Below, piece after piece: positions 16,184 through 26,825 of a DNA stretch of 64,000 bases (its first letter is position 1; every line of letters begins with the position of its first letter). The notes beneath the pieces were generated by a model, which searched no databases, was not told where the DNA came from, and saw nothing but the letters and a program-made list of their open reading frames with translations. This DNA comes from Prorocentrum cordatum (Eukaryota > Sar > Dinophyceae > Prorocentrales > Prorocentraceae), in NCBI GenBank assembly GCA_963575745.1, contig CAUYUJ010000738.1, forward strand, positions 1 to 64,000. Direction: 5' to 3'. A program made the position numbers and the translations under genes.

Positions 16184-19100
16184 TAAGATCCACGACGTGG
16201 TTGACGGCCTCGATTTCGACGGTGGCGTCGACCTGGAACCTATAACGGCTTTCGCAGAGTCTGTGGACAAGGCCAGGGAGTGCAACTACCAATCTGCCGG
16301 GCTGCCCGCAAATTTCTGCAATGCCGTGTACCCTGCCTATCTGGAAGCCATGAGTACGTGCGCAGATTATTATCTCAGCGACATCGAGCTGCTTGCGCTG
16401 GCGCGTTGCGAGAGGCAGAATGTAGTTATGTTCGTACACTGCTCTTCGAGGCACGAGTTGACATACGCACGTTCGCACGTCGGAGACCCTAACCTGCCAG
16501 TGGTGGCCACGTCCCTTCGAGATAACGGCGGGCAGGGTGCCGTCCGAACAAATTTCGAACGGCTGCGAGTATGCCCGCAAGAGCAGTTGCCTGGGCGGGG
16601 GAGAAGCCCGGGCGGCGATGGCTCCACTGGAGATGATGGGCACAGAGAGGCGAAGCGCCTGATAACCCAGAGTGACAGAATCCCGGCACGTCCCCCCGCC
16701 GAAGAGAGAAACGGCGGAGACGGGAACGATGGAGCGGCGGGGCAGGCGACGCGGCAGGATGATGGGAGTGCCGTGGCCAAGCGAGCCAGGACAGGCGAGG
16801 AAGTCAAGCGAGAGAAGCATGGCCAGAGTAACGAGTGCGCCCCGCTGCCTCCGCCGCCGCTTGGGGCGCGCGCTGGGCGGTGCGCGACTGGCGCAAGCTC
16901 TGGATTGCATCTGACGGAGGCTTTCGAGATGCAGAGAGGATGCGACGCCAGTTGCGACGACCGCGTCAATGCTGCGGAGAGCCAAGGCTCAGCCTCGGCA
17001 GTGCCGGCTGTGTGCGCGAGGGAAGGAGGTCAGAGCGTCGCGGACGTGCTCGATTTCGTCGGGTTCCAGTTCCCAGGCAAGGCAGGAACGCCGGCGGTCG
17101 AGGCAACTGACAAAGACAAAGACTTCGCTTCGGAGTCAAGCGAAGATGCCGGGGAGGAATCTGAAAGCGAAGGGGGCGACGGCATGGAGGAGCAATATTT
17201 TGCAGTTCGCGCCAATGCTGAGCAGGTCGGTGGAGCGCCTGTGGAAATGGATGTTATTGATGGCCGCTGCCGAGAACTTCGTAAACTCATGCGAGAACGG
17301 CCCACGCTGCCGCTGAGAGCTGACGGCGCAAGCTTGACCGTGGCCGACCTGGAAACTGGTGTGAAGTTGCCGTTGTACTCGTGTCCTTTCCAGAATACCC
17401 AGAGCGGGTCTTGCCGTTTTCACAGAACTGACCGAACAGTTTTCCTGCACCATATTGCTGGGGGCGCCATGGATCGCACGCATGCCAGTATGATACGTGA
17501 GATTTGCAACAACGATATTCCCTGGATGACGAATTTGGATTACGTATACGGGGCCATGGCCGTTGCCGAACGGGAGCGGTGGCCAATGTTGGGTCTGTCG
17601 ACAACTCGTCGAGCCCTGAACCTGCTCGCTCTGCGGTACAACGACGAGACGACGAGATGTCAGGCCTGCCTCATACGCGGCCAACTTCGCACGACGTGCG
17701 CAGGGTACCCGCCAGTAGATCTGGAGTCGAGTTCCATCTCCTTCGCGTCTGGCAACGTCGAGGTGAAATATTGGAAAGAAGCGGCTTTTCAGGACGTTGA
17801 AAGGAAATTCCCTGGGACGCTGCTCAATAATTGCGGGTTCGATCTATGGCAGAAGCGGTATGTGGATCGGGACGTGGAGACAAGCAAGGCGTACCCGTGG
17901 AGAGGACAAAGGCTGTTAAGTGAACCCCTGAGCACCTGTCTCGAAAACCAAGAGCGCCACGTGTCTCGGTGGGCCGTCCAGTTTAGCTTCGAAGGCAGAT
18001 CAGGGAAGTTATTCGGATGTACTGAGGACGTCAGATGTCCCGCGTGTCCCGACAGACATTCGGAGGATTGGGAGACGCCGCCGTTCTGTAGGAAACTGTG
18101 CCCGCAGTGCGAGGTGCCAGTATGCCGCGACTGCACAGGGAAACTCAGGGATCACGAGGCGGCACCTTCGTTTTTTCGACGGCGGGACCATCCCCATGAG
18201 CTTAGCGAACGACCATTATTACGGCCACGTGAGTCGATACATTTTGGATACCACGTCACGTGGCTGGAGTGCGCGGCGTGCTGCACGGTGTGGAGTACTA
18301 TGTTGGTGTATTACCTGGAGGCCCCGTATGGCAATCTCATCGACGTGCCGCTCGGTAAGCCCGAAGCCAGAACGCAGGTGAAGGGGAATCTCTTCAGCTT
18401 CTCCATGCCCTGGGACGACATCGAGAGATGTTGTCGCGAAGCCTCTCAGCACGCCGAGGAGATCCACGGGGGCCGGCTGAAGTTGCTGCAGGATGCTCTC
18501 GGAGTGCCACATTCGGAGGAAAACGTTGGCGATGCTGGTGAACGTGCGCATCAAGGGGGCAGCAAAGACCTGGCGCAGCACCTGAAAGGGCTGACGTTGC
18601 GCATCCCCGTAATGCGCAATTTGATGGAGCTCATGCGCGACAGCGGCTATCCAGGGCATGGCAACAACGGCCTGAACTCATTCGACAGAGTGGCAACCCG
18701 CCTCCACGAAAGATATTCCCAGAAATACGCAGAGCAATACGGGGAGGCGAAGTTCATCCCGCAGGCAGTGCAGGATGCGGTGCAACAGGTAGACGGGGCT
18801 GCAGATTCCCTCGTTCAAGACAAACTGGCGACGCCTCCAGAGCCGGCAAGACGGGTGCAGGATTTCGTCTCTGCGTTGAGTCCGTCCTATATCGTCGCTG
18901 AGCGGAGCACCAGAGCCCAGTCGAACATTTCGGAGAATTACAAGTCCGTGTTTGCCAGGTCCGGCGATGTCAACATCCAGAGTGGGACGGACCTGACGAA
19001 TCAGCATACCGCCTGGTGCCTGGGCATGGCGTTTCCTTTCACGCTGCCGCGTGCTGTTGGCGGTTACGACGTCCCGCACCAACCTCGTTGGCATCGACCA

Positions 19101-22100
19101 GAGACGAAAGATCTCCCAACTCCACGTGGGCTTCTGCACAGGTGGCTCGAGCCGTCAGTGGGCGTAGCCCAGCGGAAACTACCGAACGCGCACTTTGCAA
19201 TGGGGCCAGCGACCACAGTGAGGTTGTTTGATCTCACGCGCGGCTTTCCGCAGCGGATAGAAGGCCAGTTCCGACGCACTTGGGGCTTTGCGCCGGCCTT
19301 GTGGAATCCATATTTTCGTGAACGCGTCAATCTCGGAGCAAGCCTGAGCATCAAGAGAGGGGAACGTTTGCAAGGCCAAAGCGCAGAGAGCGTGGAGACT
19401 GACGCTGCCATTGCCGCTGCCGATTTACTCCAGAAGCTCGAGAAGGGTTACTACACGTTACCCGATGGCAGACGCCGAAAGATCAACAATGATGCCAGTA
19501 AGCTGATTTTCGCAGTCGGCCTCGGCAACCTGCAGCGGCGACTCTTGGCTGATTTCCGCTTTCGATGCCGGGCCATTCCAGGCACGCAGGAGATTCGGAC
19601 GAAGATGGGGCACCTGGGGATCTGGGCTTGCGTCAACTACGGGAATGGCATATTCTGTACTATTTCCCCAGGAGAGCGGCACAATTATCTAGCGCTCAGG
19701 CTCAGCAGGTACCGCCAGGACGATCCCTTCGTTGCAAGCGAGAGCAGGAGACAGCAGTGGGCAAAGAGCGATTCGCCGAGCCTAGAGCCGTCGCCAGAGG
19801 ACGAGTTTGAGGTCCACATTCCTGGATATGACACGCGTCGCTTGTTCCTCGCAGAGGACCCCTTGGCCGCCTCCAACGCATTCTTCGTGCAGGTCCGCAC
19901 GGTCTTGGCGACGATGCTCGGAGTGCGCATGTGCCCTCGCTGTCCGCAGTGCTCTGAATCTGGCTCGCCGTGCCAGGACGCCCTCGGCAGCAACGCTGAA
20001 GCCATGGGAGGCATTGCCGGGCGCGTGGGCGCTTTGTTCGGCGCCGTGGAGGCTCAGAAAACGACGGGGGGGCTGCATTATCATTTCTTTATGTTCGTTC
20101 AGCGCCTGCACCAGTTCGCCACGCTGAAGGAGATCGCCCAGAAAATCGAGGAAGGTCTCGTGAATGCGACGGAGCTGAAGCATTTCCTCGGGCAAATCTG
20201 CTGTGAGAGATATCCCGACGTGGACCAATTTGCTAGAGAGAGAACTTCGCTGGAGCAGAACTTCCCGACGTACTCGGAATCGTCCGAATGCTCTGGATTG
20301 CCATCATGGGGGGAGTTGAAGTTGGGCCGATTGCCTCGGTTCTTGCATGATGACGCGAGAGCCGGTGTGGGCGTGGGCTCGTCCGCGCAGGGAGCTCCAG
20401 GGGAAGCTCAGAAGCTCGGCCTGAACTGCGACGGCGCCACCTTCAAGGCGAAGTTCAACGGCGCTCTACAGTATTTCATGTGTCGCTGCCAACACCATAT
20501 ACATCGCCTGGTGATGGATTCGAAGACCAAGCAGGAGAAGCGTTTGGTGCCCAACGCCTGCGCCTCCAAGAAGAACAAGAGAGAATGCAAGCACGAGGCG
20601 CCGTGGACCAACAGAGTGCCCCCCGAGTGGATGACGGCGCCGCTGCTGGTTTGCAAGGGCATCGCCAAGAAGTTCACGTCGCGCACAAGCGGAGTCCGAA
20701 ATTGGCTGGGGCAAACTCTCGGACTGCGCAATGAGGAGTGGCTGAACGGGTGCATGCCGGGCCTGTGCGTCGCTTTTGCAGGGAGCAACAGCGACGTGAA
20801 ACCCAATGACCGTCTGCCGATCATCGAGCAAACGCATGAGACTTGCTGCAGGAAGAAACGCTGCATTATGAAGAAGCAGAGTCTGGGGAGAGCCACTCGA
20901 GCAATTCAGCGCACGCAGGTAGTTACGAATGGATATTTCGGGGGATACATTGGCAAGCGACAGCCCGCGGGCACTTTGGAGACTAAGAAATGCGTGGACA
21001 AGCTGTTTACCTTGAGGGCGAAGATACATGGCAGGGGGAAAGCGGCGCAGCTCAGAGCAAGCAGCGGGAGGCTGATAACGGAACTCGAGATGAACAGCAC
21101 GTACCGCGGCGCTGTGGAAGTCTGCAACTTGTGCTGCAATCTTGACCAGAGCGACCTTCTGAAGGCAGAGTGCATCCGGACCTTCCACGAGCATACGATT
21201 GATGGGCGGGCGTGGATGAACAGGTTGGAAACATCCCAGAATTCGTCGCAGATGAAGGACAGCAGCGTGACGACGCACGTGCCGCCGGCTCGCAAACCTC
21301 ACGTACTGACGGACCGATCGAGAGTGAACGAGTTCGACGCCTACGGATATCGCCCTGTGCAGCACCCTTGGAAGTTGTTGTCGGCGTACGAGTTCTTGCG
21401 GCAGTGGAGGTGCGAACCACTACTGGTTCCGACGCACTACTTGAACCGCAACCTGCCACCGCGAATTGCGTGGACACAAGGAGTTCAACAATTAATCAGG
21501 AGCAAACAGTACAAGGATGGAGAGGTCGCCGCGAAGCCTGGAGAGCATTACATCGTAGTGACACCCGAGACCGACGAGTATTTCGTTTTCCCGCATGACG
21601 CAGGCGTCTTCTGCCACTCATGGGTTCTGGTCAGGAAGGCGAGGCCGGACGTGGTTGTCATCGAAGGCTTGCCGATGCCCAGCGCACAGAAGAGTTCGAC
21701 CTACAACGCTCAGTATTGCAGTCTATTGTTCCGCCCTTGGACGCTCTATGGAGGAGACGTGTCTGTGCCTCACCTGAGTATGTTGGGGATGGAGTCTGCG
21801 GTACTGCGGCATTGGCAGGAGGCCCAGCATCAGTCGCCCCACGTTCGAGCTTCGTGTAGACTGACCAAGAAGACAACCACAACAGGGACGCCATCGACGC
21901 TGGACAGCGTATCCTGGAAGACCGCTTGGGACGAGTGCGTGCGCGGGAACGTGGTCAGCCAAGCAGCGGCGAAACTCATCCAGAGTTTCCTGTTGAATAC
22001 GATGGCGTCGTCCGGCAAGGCGGCAGATGATCAGAGCGATGCAGATGCGTCGGAGGAAGAGCAAGATATGCCTCCGCTGAGCCTCCCTGGTGGAAAGTTC

Positions 22101-22865
22101 CAACAACTGCTCCAATCGGCTAAAGAAGAGGACAGCCTCGGCGAGAAGTGGACCGCCTCGGCGAAAGCGAAGGTGAAAGCTTCGGAGAACAGCCGAGCGA
22201 AGAAAAGTGTCCGACTTCACGAGTATGAACAAAGCCACCGCATCGGAGAGCGAGTGTGGAAGACGGAACCATCTGGCGTCGAGGCTGGAGACCGTGCATG
22301 TCCGGGACATATCTTCGAGGATGCGTATCAGGACCACCTCGCCGCTCTATCCGCAAGTGGCACGAACCAGAAGGCACACGATGCTCCCTTCGACGAGAAG
22401 CGAGATGCTGCTGCTTCGTTCAAACCTGCAGGCAATGGCTTCACCAGCATAGACAAAGCGTTTGCTTCCATATTGGCGAGCTCGAAGATCCCGAACGAGA
22501 AACAGCGCCAGTTTCTCGAGCACTTCGTTCGACGTTTGAAGATTGAGTGGCTGGAGAAGCAACAGGGCAACGTGAACCAGAATTCAGAGGAGCCTCTGCT
22601 GGACGTAGTGCACGGATTTCCGGGCACCGGAAAAAGTGCCGTCATTGGCTGGATGCGGTATTTAATGGAGGAAGGTCTCGGTTGGGAGCACGGCGTTCAG
22701 TTCGTTTGCTTGGCGTTTCAAAATGCCATGGCGGCGCAGATCAACGGCCACACGGTGTACCACTGGAGCGGCATCCCGGCGCGGAACGACGACGGGAATG
22801 CCACGGGCGATAGGCACAAGCAGTCCATGAAGTGCGGGGCCCTGCGCGTGATCATCATCGACGAG
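16184..22865 (+). CDS. Helitron-like gene, exon 2: OTU C-terminal half, HUH Rep and start of PIF1 helicase
   Basis: About 2,230 codons encoding a rolling-circle transposase-helicase. Order: the OTU second half (YYLSDIELLALARCERQNVV; the usual catalytic His position near 16550 shows Asn); an acidic Ser/Glu/Arg linker; a zinc-rich block with CRKLCPQCEVPVCRDCTGKL near 18.1 kb; then the HUH nuclease, with LHYHFF at 20073-20090 (histidines at 20076 and 20082) after the Helitron-typical EAQKTTGGL. Two Rep tyrosines lie in NGYFGGYIGKRQ (20934 and 20946). Next are the conserved SAYEFLRQWRC region and the PIF1 Walker A GFPGTGKS (about 22614-22637). The exon ends at the Walker B VIIIDE. Between about 18192 and 18243 the family-like reading lies in another frame, a small compensated shift. 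All three Rep hallmarks are intact, but downstream lesions suggest the copy is dead. Confidence 0.75.
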
Positions 22866-23323
22866 GTCCCGAGGGCACCGAACGAGTCACTCCATGGAGT
22901 ACATCGTTCGTTGCCCTCGTCGTGGTGTGAGTCGTTCGGGGTCCTCGTGTGTGGGTCGTTGGGGCTCCTCCTCTTGGTGTGAGTCGTTCGGGCCCCTCGT
23001 CCTGGTGTGAGGCCTTCGAGCTCCTCGTGGTGCGAGTCGCTGGAGCTCTTCGTCCTTTGGTGAGTTGTTCGGGCGCCTCCTCCTGGTGCGAGTCGTCGGA
23101 GTTCGTGGTCGTGGGAGTCGTTCGGGCCCCTCGTCCTGGTGTGAGTCGTTCGGGCTCGACGTGGGTTCGGGCTCTTCGTCACCTCCAACGGCGGCGTTTG
23201 GGCAAATGTTGATTTATACCTTGTGCGTCCCAGGCGTCTCCATGTTTGCAAGACCTGTGGAGGCAATGAGCATAGCTCAGCGCACACAGAAAAAGATATA
23301 CGTTGGGTATGCAACATTTCCAG
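22866..23323 (+). other. Intron 2 of the Helitron-like gene, containing minisatellite and a large hairpin
   Basis: 458 bp, GTCCCG to TTTCCAG, phase 0. Removing it joins ...IIIDE to VSMMSAELLGTLE, restoring the continuous PIF1 Walker B region. AGGT is present at both junctions. The 5' end holds an inverted repeat (22871-22885 with 22904-22918, one mismatch) around the palindrome ACTCCATGGAGT. The middle is GTGAGTCGTTCGGG minisatellite. The 3' part has CTGTGGAGGCAATGAGCATAGCTC. An introner-like origin is inferred. Confidence 0.75.
22919..23170 (+). repeat. Minisatellite inside intron 2
   Basis: About nine diverged units with the GTGAGTCGTTCGGG core, in the same orientation as the gene. This places the repeat family inside a spliced intron. 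Confidence 0.75.
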
Positions 23324-24350
23324 GTGAGCATGATGTCCGCGGAGCTGCTGGGCACCCTGGAACGAGTGGTCAGTGCCTCTGTCCGTGTGAGGGGCACGTA
23401 CAAGAAGAGGGCGGGAGAATTACATCGCGCCTTCGGGGGAGTGAACGTGGTCATGTGCGCTGATTTTTGGCAGTTGCACCCCGTGACGAGCACATTCCTG
23501 GCGTCCAACCATCTGGACGTGCCCGCAGGGTGCGCGCACCGCGCGTTGGAGCTGTTCTGGCAAGACGGCGTCGACAGCGTGCGATCTTTCTGGCAGTTGA
23601 CCGAGTTGATGAGGTGTGACGATGCATGGTACAACTCGTTTCTGGGCCAGTGCAGAGTTGGAAATCTCAGCATGGAGGACTACAGCTACTTCCACGGGCT
23701 CCCGACGCTGACGTCCCCGAGCGCGGGTAAGTGCGTTTGCAACGACGACGTGGTGGACGACCCAGTACTGGGCCTGTATCGCAAGACTTGGGGGGAGCGC
23801 TTCTCAGGAGGGTGCGCCGACATGGCGGCGCTTCTGAACTCGCCAGAGGGCGAGTGCGAAGAGTGCCGTGCGGAGCGAGGCAAGAGACACAGGGTTCTGA
23901 CCGACGCAGACTCGCTGGCGCCAGAGCTTCGCATGAACCCATTCAGCGGCGCACCTGCTCTGTACACCTTCAACGTGCCCAGGTACTTCGCGACGAACCT
24001 GCGCGCGAGGGAGTTTGCCAAGCAGAAGAACGTTCAGCTCTCATGGTGTTACGCTCGAGATGTGCCGCTGCATCCAGGAGATCGCGATTTGCCGAAGGAG
24101 AAATTGGACGAGAAGTTGTTCTCCTGGCTGAAGAGGCACGACCAGGAGACGGGCAACATTCCGAGCATCTACCCATTGGCCAAAGGCATGCCCATTCGGT
24201 TGACGGGCAACGTCGATCTAAGCAGACAACTCTACAGACACCGAAAAGGAGTGATTTACGGATGGACTCTGGCGCCTGATTGCAGTCCCCAGGAGATCGA
24301 GGGCGAGCTCATATTGGATAGGTTGCCCTTGGTTATCTATATCCATTTCC
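23324..24350 (+). CDS. Helitron-like gene, exon 3: PIF1 helicase middle part
   Basis: Continues the PIF1-type 5'-3' DNA helicase that unwinds DNA during rolling-circle transposition. It opens with VSMMSAELLGTLE directly after the Walker B of exon 2. Motif III follows (VVMCADFWQLHP, about 23448-23483), then FWQLTELMR and a Cys-rich insert (CEECRAERGKRH). The last part, KLDEKLFSWLKRHDQETGN to PLVIYIHF, is duplicated at 29064. After IHFQK the frame runs into TAG at 24368; the proper continuation (AQWTIGKLPAGVYPLKRRSR) lies one frame over. Comparison with the second copy places a single-base lesion at about 24350-24356. I end the exon there; the unbroken stop is 24370. Confidence 0.7.
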
Positions 24351-25817
24351 AGAAGCACAGTGGACCATAGGCAAGTTGCCGGCAGGCGTATACCCGTTGA
24401 AGCGAAGATCCAGGATTTGGAAAGTGAACAAACACAAAGGCATCGAAGCTCGACGCACGGGCTTCTGGATTCTCCCCGACTTCGCGCCCACCTCTCACAT
24501 GATCCAGGGGGCGACGTTGGAAGCGGCATTCGCGGACCTGCAGCATTGGTCCAGCAGGGCGTTCATCTGCAGCGTTGGAAGCGGATTCGCAGATTGCCAA
24601 ACATCTGCGTCATGCAGCCGTTCTCGACTTTTCTGTTCGGCCTCGGCAACCCAGTGGGGCCCGAGCGACTGATGCGGAAGCTGTCTGGCCAGATCACAGC
24701 AGACGAGGCGATCCATGAATGGAGTACGCTTGATGACGAGGCCGCTGAGTGTGAGAAGATGGACCCCATGGCGAGGCAGCACCTGTGCGCCTGCTGCTAT
24801 CTCAAAGGGAAGCAGGAGTACATGCTCGACGCTCGCGACTTCGGCATGAAGGCAGCTGCTGACTTCTACGAGAAGTACGTGTCGCAAGGGAGGTGGACGA
24901 GATGCATGGACTGCGCGCGCGAGATCGGCCCAATGCCTTGTCGGTCTGCGCGGATGGCCGAGGCTTCCCAAGGAATGGCCGATGGCAACGCCCCAAGGAG
25001 AAGCCCGCCATATCATTCAATATGCAAGCGGTGTGTGGAGCGTGATGACTGGAAGAGGAGCCTGATCCCGCAGAGCCACGGGTGTGCTGCTTGCAAAGAT
25101 GTTTTTGACGAAGGCTTGTGGGGCCCGAATATTCTGAGACATCATCGGTGTGCCGATAGAGACCTCGTGTGCCCGGGCTGCGCAGAGCGAGGGTTCGCGC
25201 CCAGCAGCATCGACGAGCACTTGTGCGAAGATTGCTTGGAGCACTTGGGCAGCCTCGCGTTCGACAAGATACTGCTGAAGAATGCGAAGCAGCGGGAGAA
25301 GGCCCGTTTGGTGTGCTTGGACTGTCAGACGAAGCTGCGCTGCGGAAAATGTACTACGGCATATGAGCTGAAGTACTGGTCGAAGGCTGAACGCAGGCAT
25401 CACGCGTCTTCTCGGGGCACAACATTAGTCTGCAAGGCGCGCCGTGCGCAAGGATTCGACCCGTCGGACCTTGCGACGTACATGTGCCAGAGGTGTTCCT
25501 GCAGTTTCGGGGCTCGTAAATTCAACTCAAAGCAACTGGACCACCACAAGCATGATAATCGCTAGAAGCTACAGTGCAAGGAGTGCGTCGCTGACCTCGA
25601 CGAACGAGTGCGCCACCTGCGCAAAGCGCTGCAGAAGAGCAAGCGCAAGTGCAAGTGCCATTGCCGCATTCACCAAGCCCAATGCCCGCTGACGCCCGTG
25701 CATTTCGGAGAGAAGCGCTGGCCGGGCAGCGACGGAGCGATATCCGCCGACGACAGGGAGTTCTTGGACGAGTTGCAACCGACTCCCGAATGGTGGAACA
25801 AAGCTTGGGGACGATGA
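24351..25817 (+). pseudogene. Helitron-like gene 3' part: broken PIF1 motifs V-VI and Cys-rich tail
   Basis: After the lesion the proper frame (from about 24355) carries motif V (HMIQGATLEAAFADLQHWSSRA). Copy 2 then has the motif VI segment YVCLSRVKR. In this copy that segment is replaced by unrelated bases (about 24562-24590) and the frame changes again. The third stretch, about 24600-25562, encodes a tail with many CxxC pairs (CMDCAREI, CKRCVERD, CPGCAERG, CLDCQTKLRCGKC, CQRCSCSFG), likely zinc ribbons of a kind attached to dinoflagellate Helitron helicases. A TAG at 25563-25565 stands where copy 2 has CAG. Readable sequence goes on to the natural end WWNKAWGR and TGA at 25815-25817. At least three disabling changes make this a pseudogene. 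Confidence 0.7.
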
Positions 25818-26825
25818 GGTACGGCGCGGAGGCCGTCGGCCCAGACGTGTTACTGGCGAAACTATCCCTTGGTATAGGGAGACTGAAAACGGGATGTTGC
25901 CTCAATGGACTCGGGGGTTCTTGTATACATGGCTACGGCTTCGGTATCTATGGCATGGTGGATGTGCCACTACACATTTTCCGTGGCGCCTCAGGTGGCT
26001 TGTACTATAGGAAACAGCTTGCTGGTGGAACGTGTACTACACTCAGCTGAATCCCGCACGCTTCACGTAGGCTCTACTATAGGAAACAGCCTACTGGTGG
26101 CACTTGTATTGTAGTCGGCTGAAGCTCGTACTGTGGTTCTCGGGTGCTGGATACTGCACTCTGCGATGGTGTTTGCTATCCTGTTCTGGTGAAAGGGCTG
26201 GTTATTGTACTCAGTGTTGGTTCATTGGTGCGAAGAGTACGTTTAGTGTATAGTCTGTCCTCCAGTACTGGTGAGGCCCACGCTTACCACTATGGATGTC
26301 ACGCTGCTATAAGAGAATATCTTTGGGTACAGTGAGACTAAACAGTGGATGTTGTCTCCATGGAGTCCGTCCTTTCTGTATGTATGGCTGGAGCATCGGT
26401 ATGTATTTAATGGTGGATGTGCCGCTACTCTGCTTCCGTGGCGCGTCAGGTGAGTACTAATGTAGTAAACATCCCGCTGGGGGGTTTTGAATGGCATCAT
26501 GGCAGAGACCGTACTTGAGCTTTCTCGTACTGGTTACCATGATCAGTGGTTACTGTTCTGTGTGCGGGTGTTTGGCATCCTGGCAGGTGATGGTGCTGGT
26601 GACTAGACTCAATGTTGGTGGAGTGGTGGCAGTACTTTGTGATGCAGCGCTCGATGCCAAAACATGTGTGTCCTCTTCACAGTCCTCCTCCTCCGCCTCT
26701 GCTTCGTGTGTTTCGTTTCAGTCGTGTCCCTGGAATCTTGCCCTTCTGGGGCTGTGGTTCCTTAGCCGGTTCCTGTTACCTTGGCTTCGGTGGTTCCTCC
26801 GATGCCGGCTATGGTAGTGATTGCC
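25818..26825 (+). repeat. 3' flank of the Helitron-like gene, duplicated and internally repeated
   Basis: Less GC-rich sequence shared with 30800-31814. Internally, GAGACTGAAAACGGGATGTT...TGGATGTGCCACTAC (about 25880-25990) recurs as a diverged copy at about 26335-26450, and ACTATAGGAAACAGC occurs twice near 26005 and 26075. About 26650-26825 matches the CCTCTTCACAGTCCTCC unit used in the 41.6-49 kb repeats. Short ORFs here are conserved between copies only because of duplication. Confidence 0.6.

Noticed and set aside
25905-26114. 69-codon ORF conserved after both Helitron copies
   Set aside because: It is part of the 3' flank with internal repeats, and its codon use is not gene-like; duplication explains the match.
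26491-26817. Hydrophobic 108-codon ORF, also present at 31473-31802
   Set aside because: It lies in the duplicated 3' flank and includes the dispersed CCTCTTCACAGTCCTCC repeat; conservation is explained by duplication.
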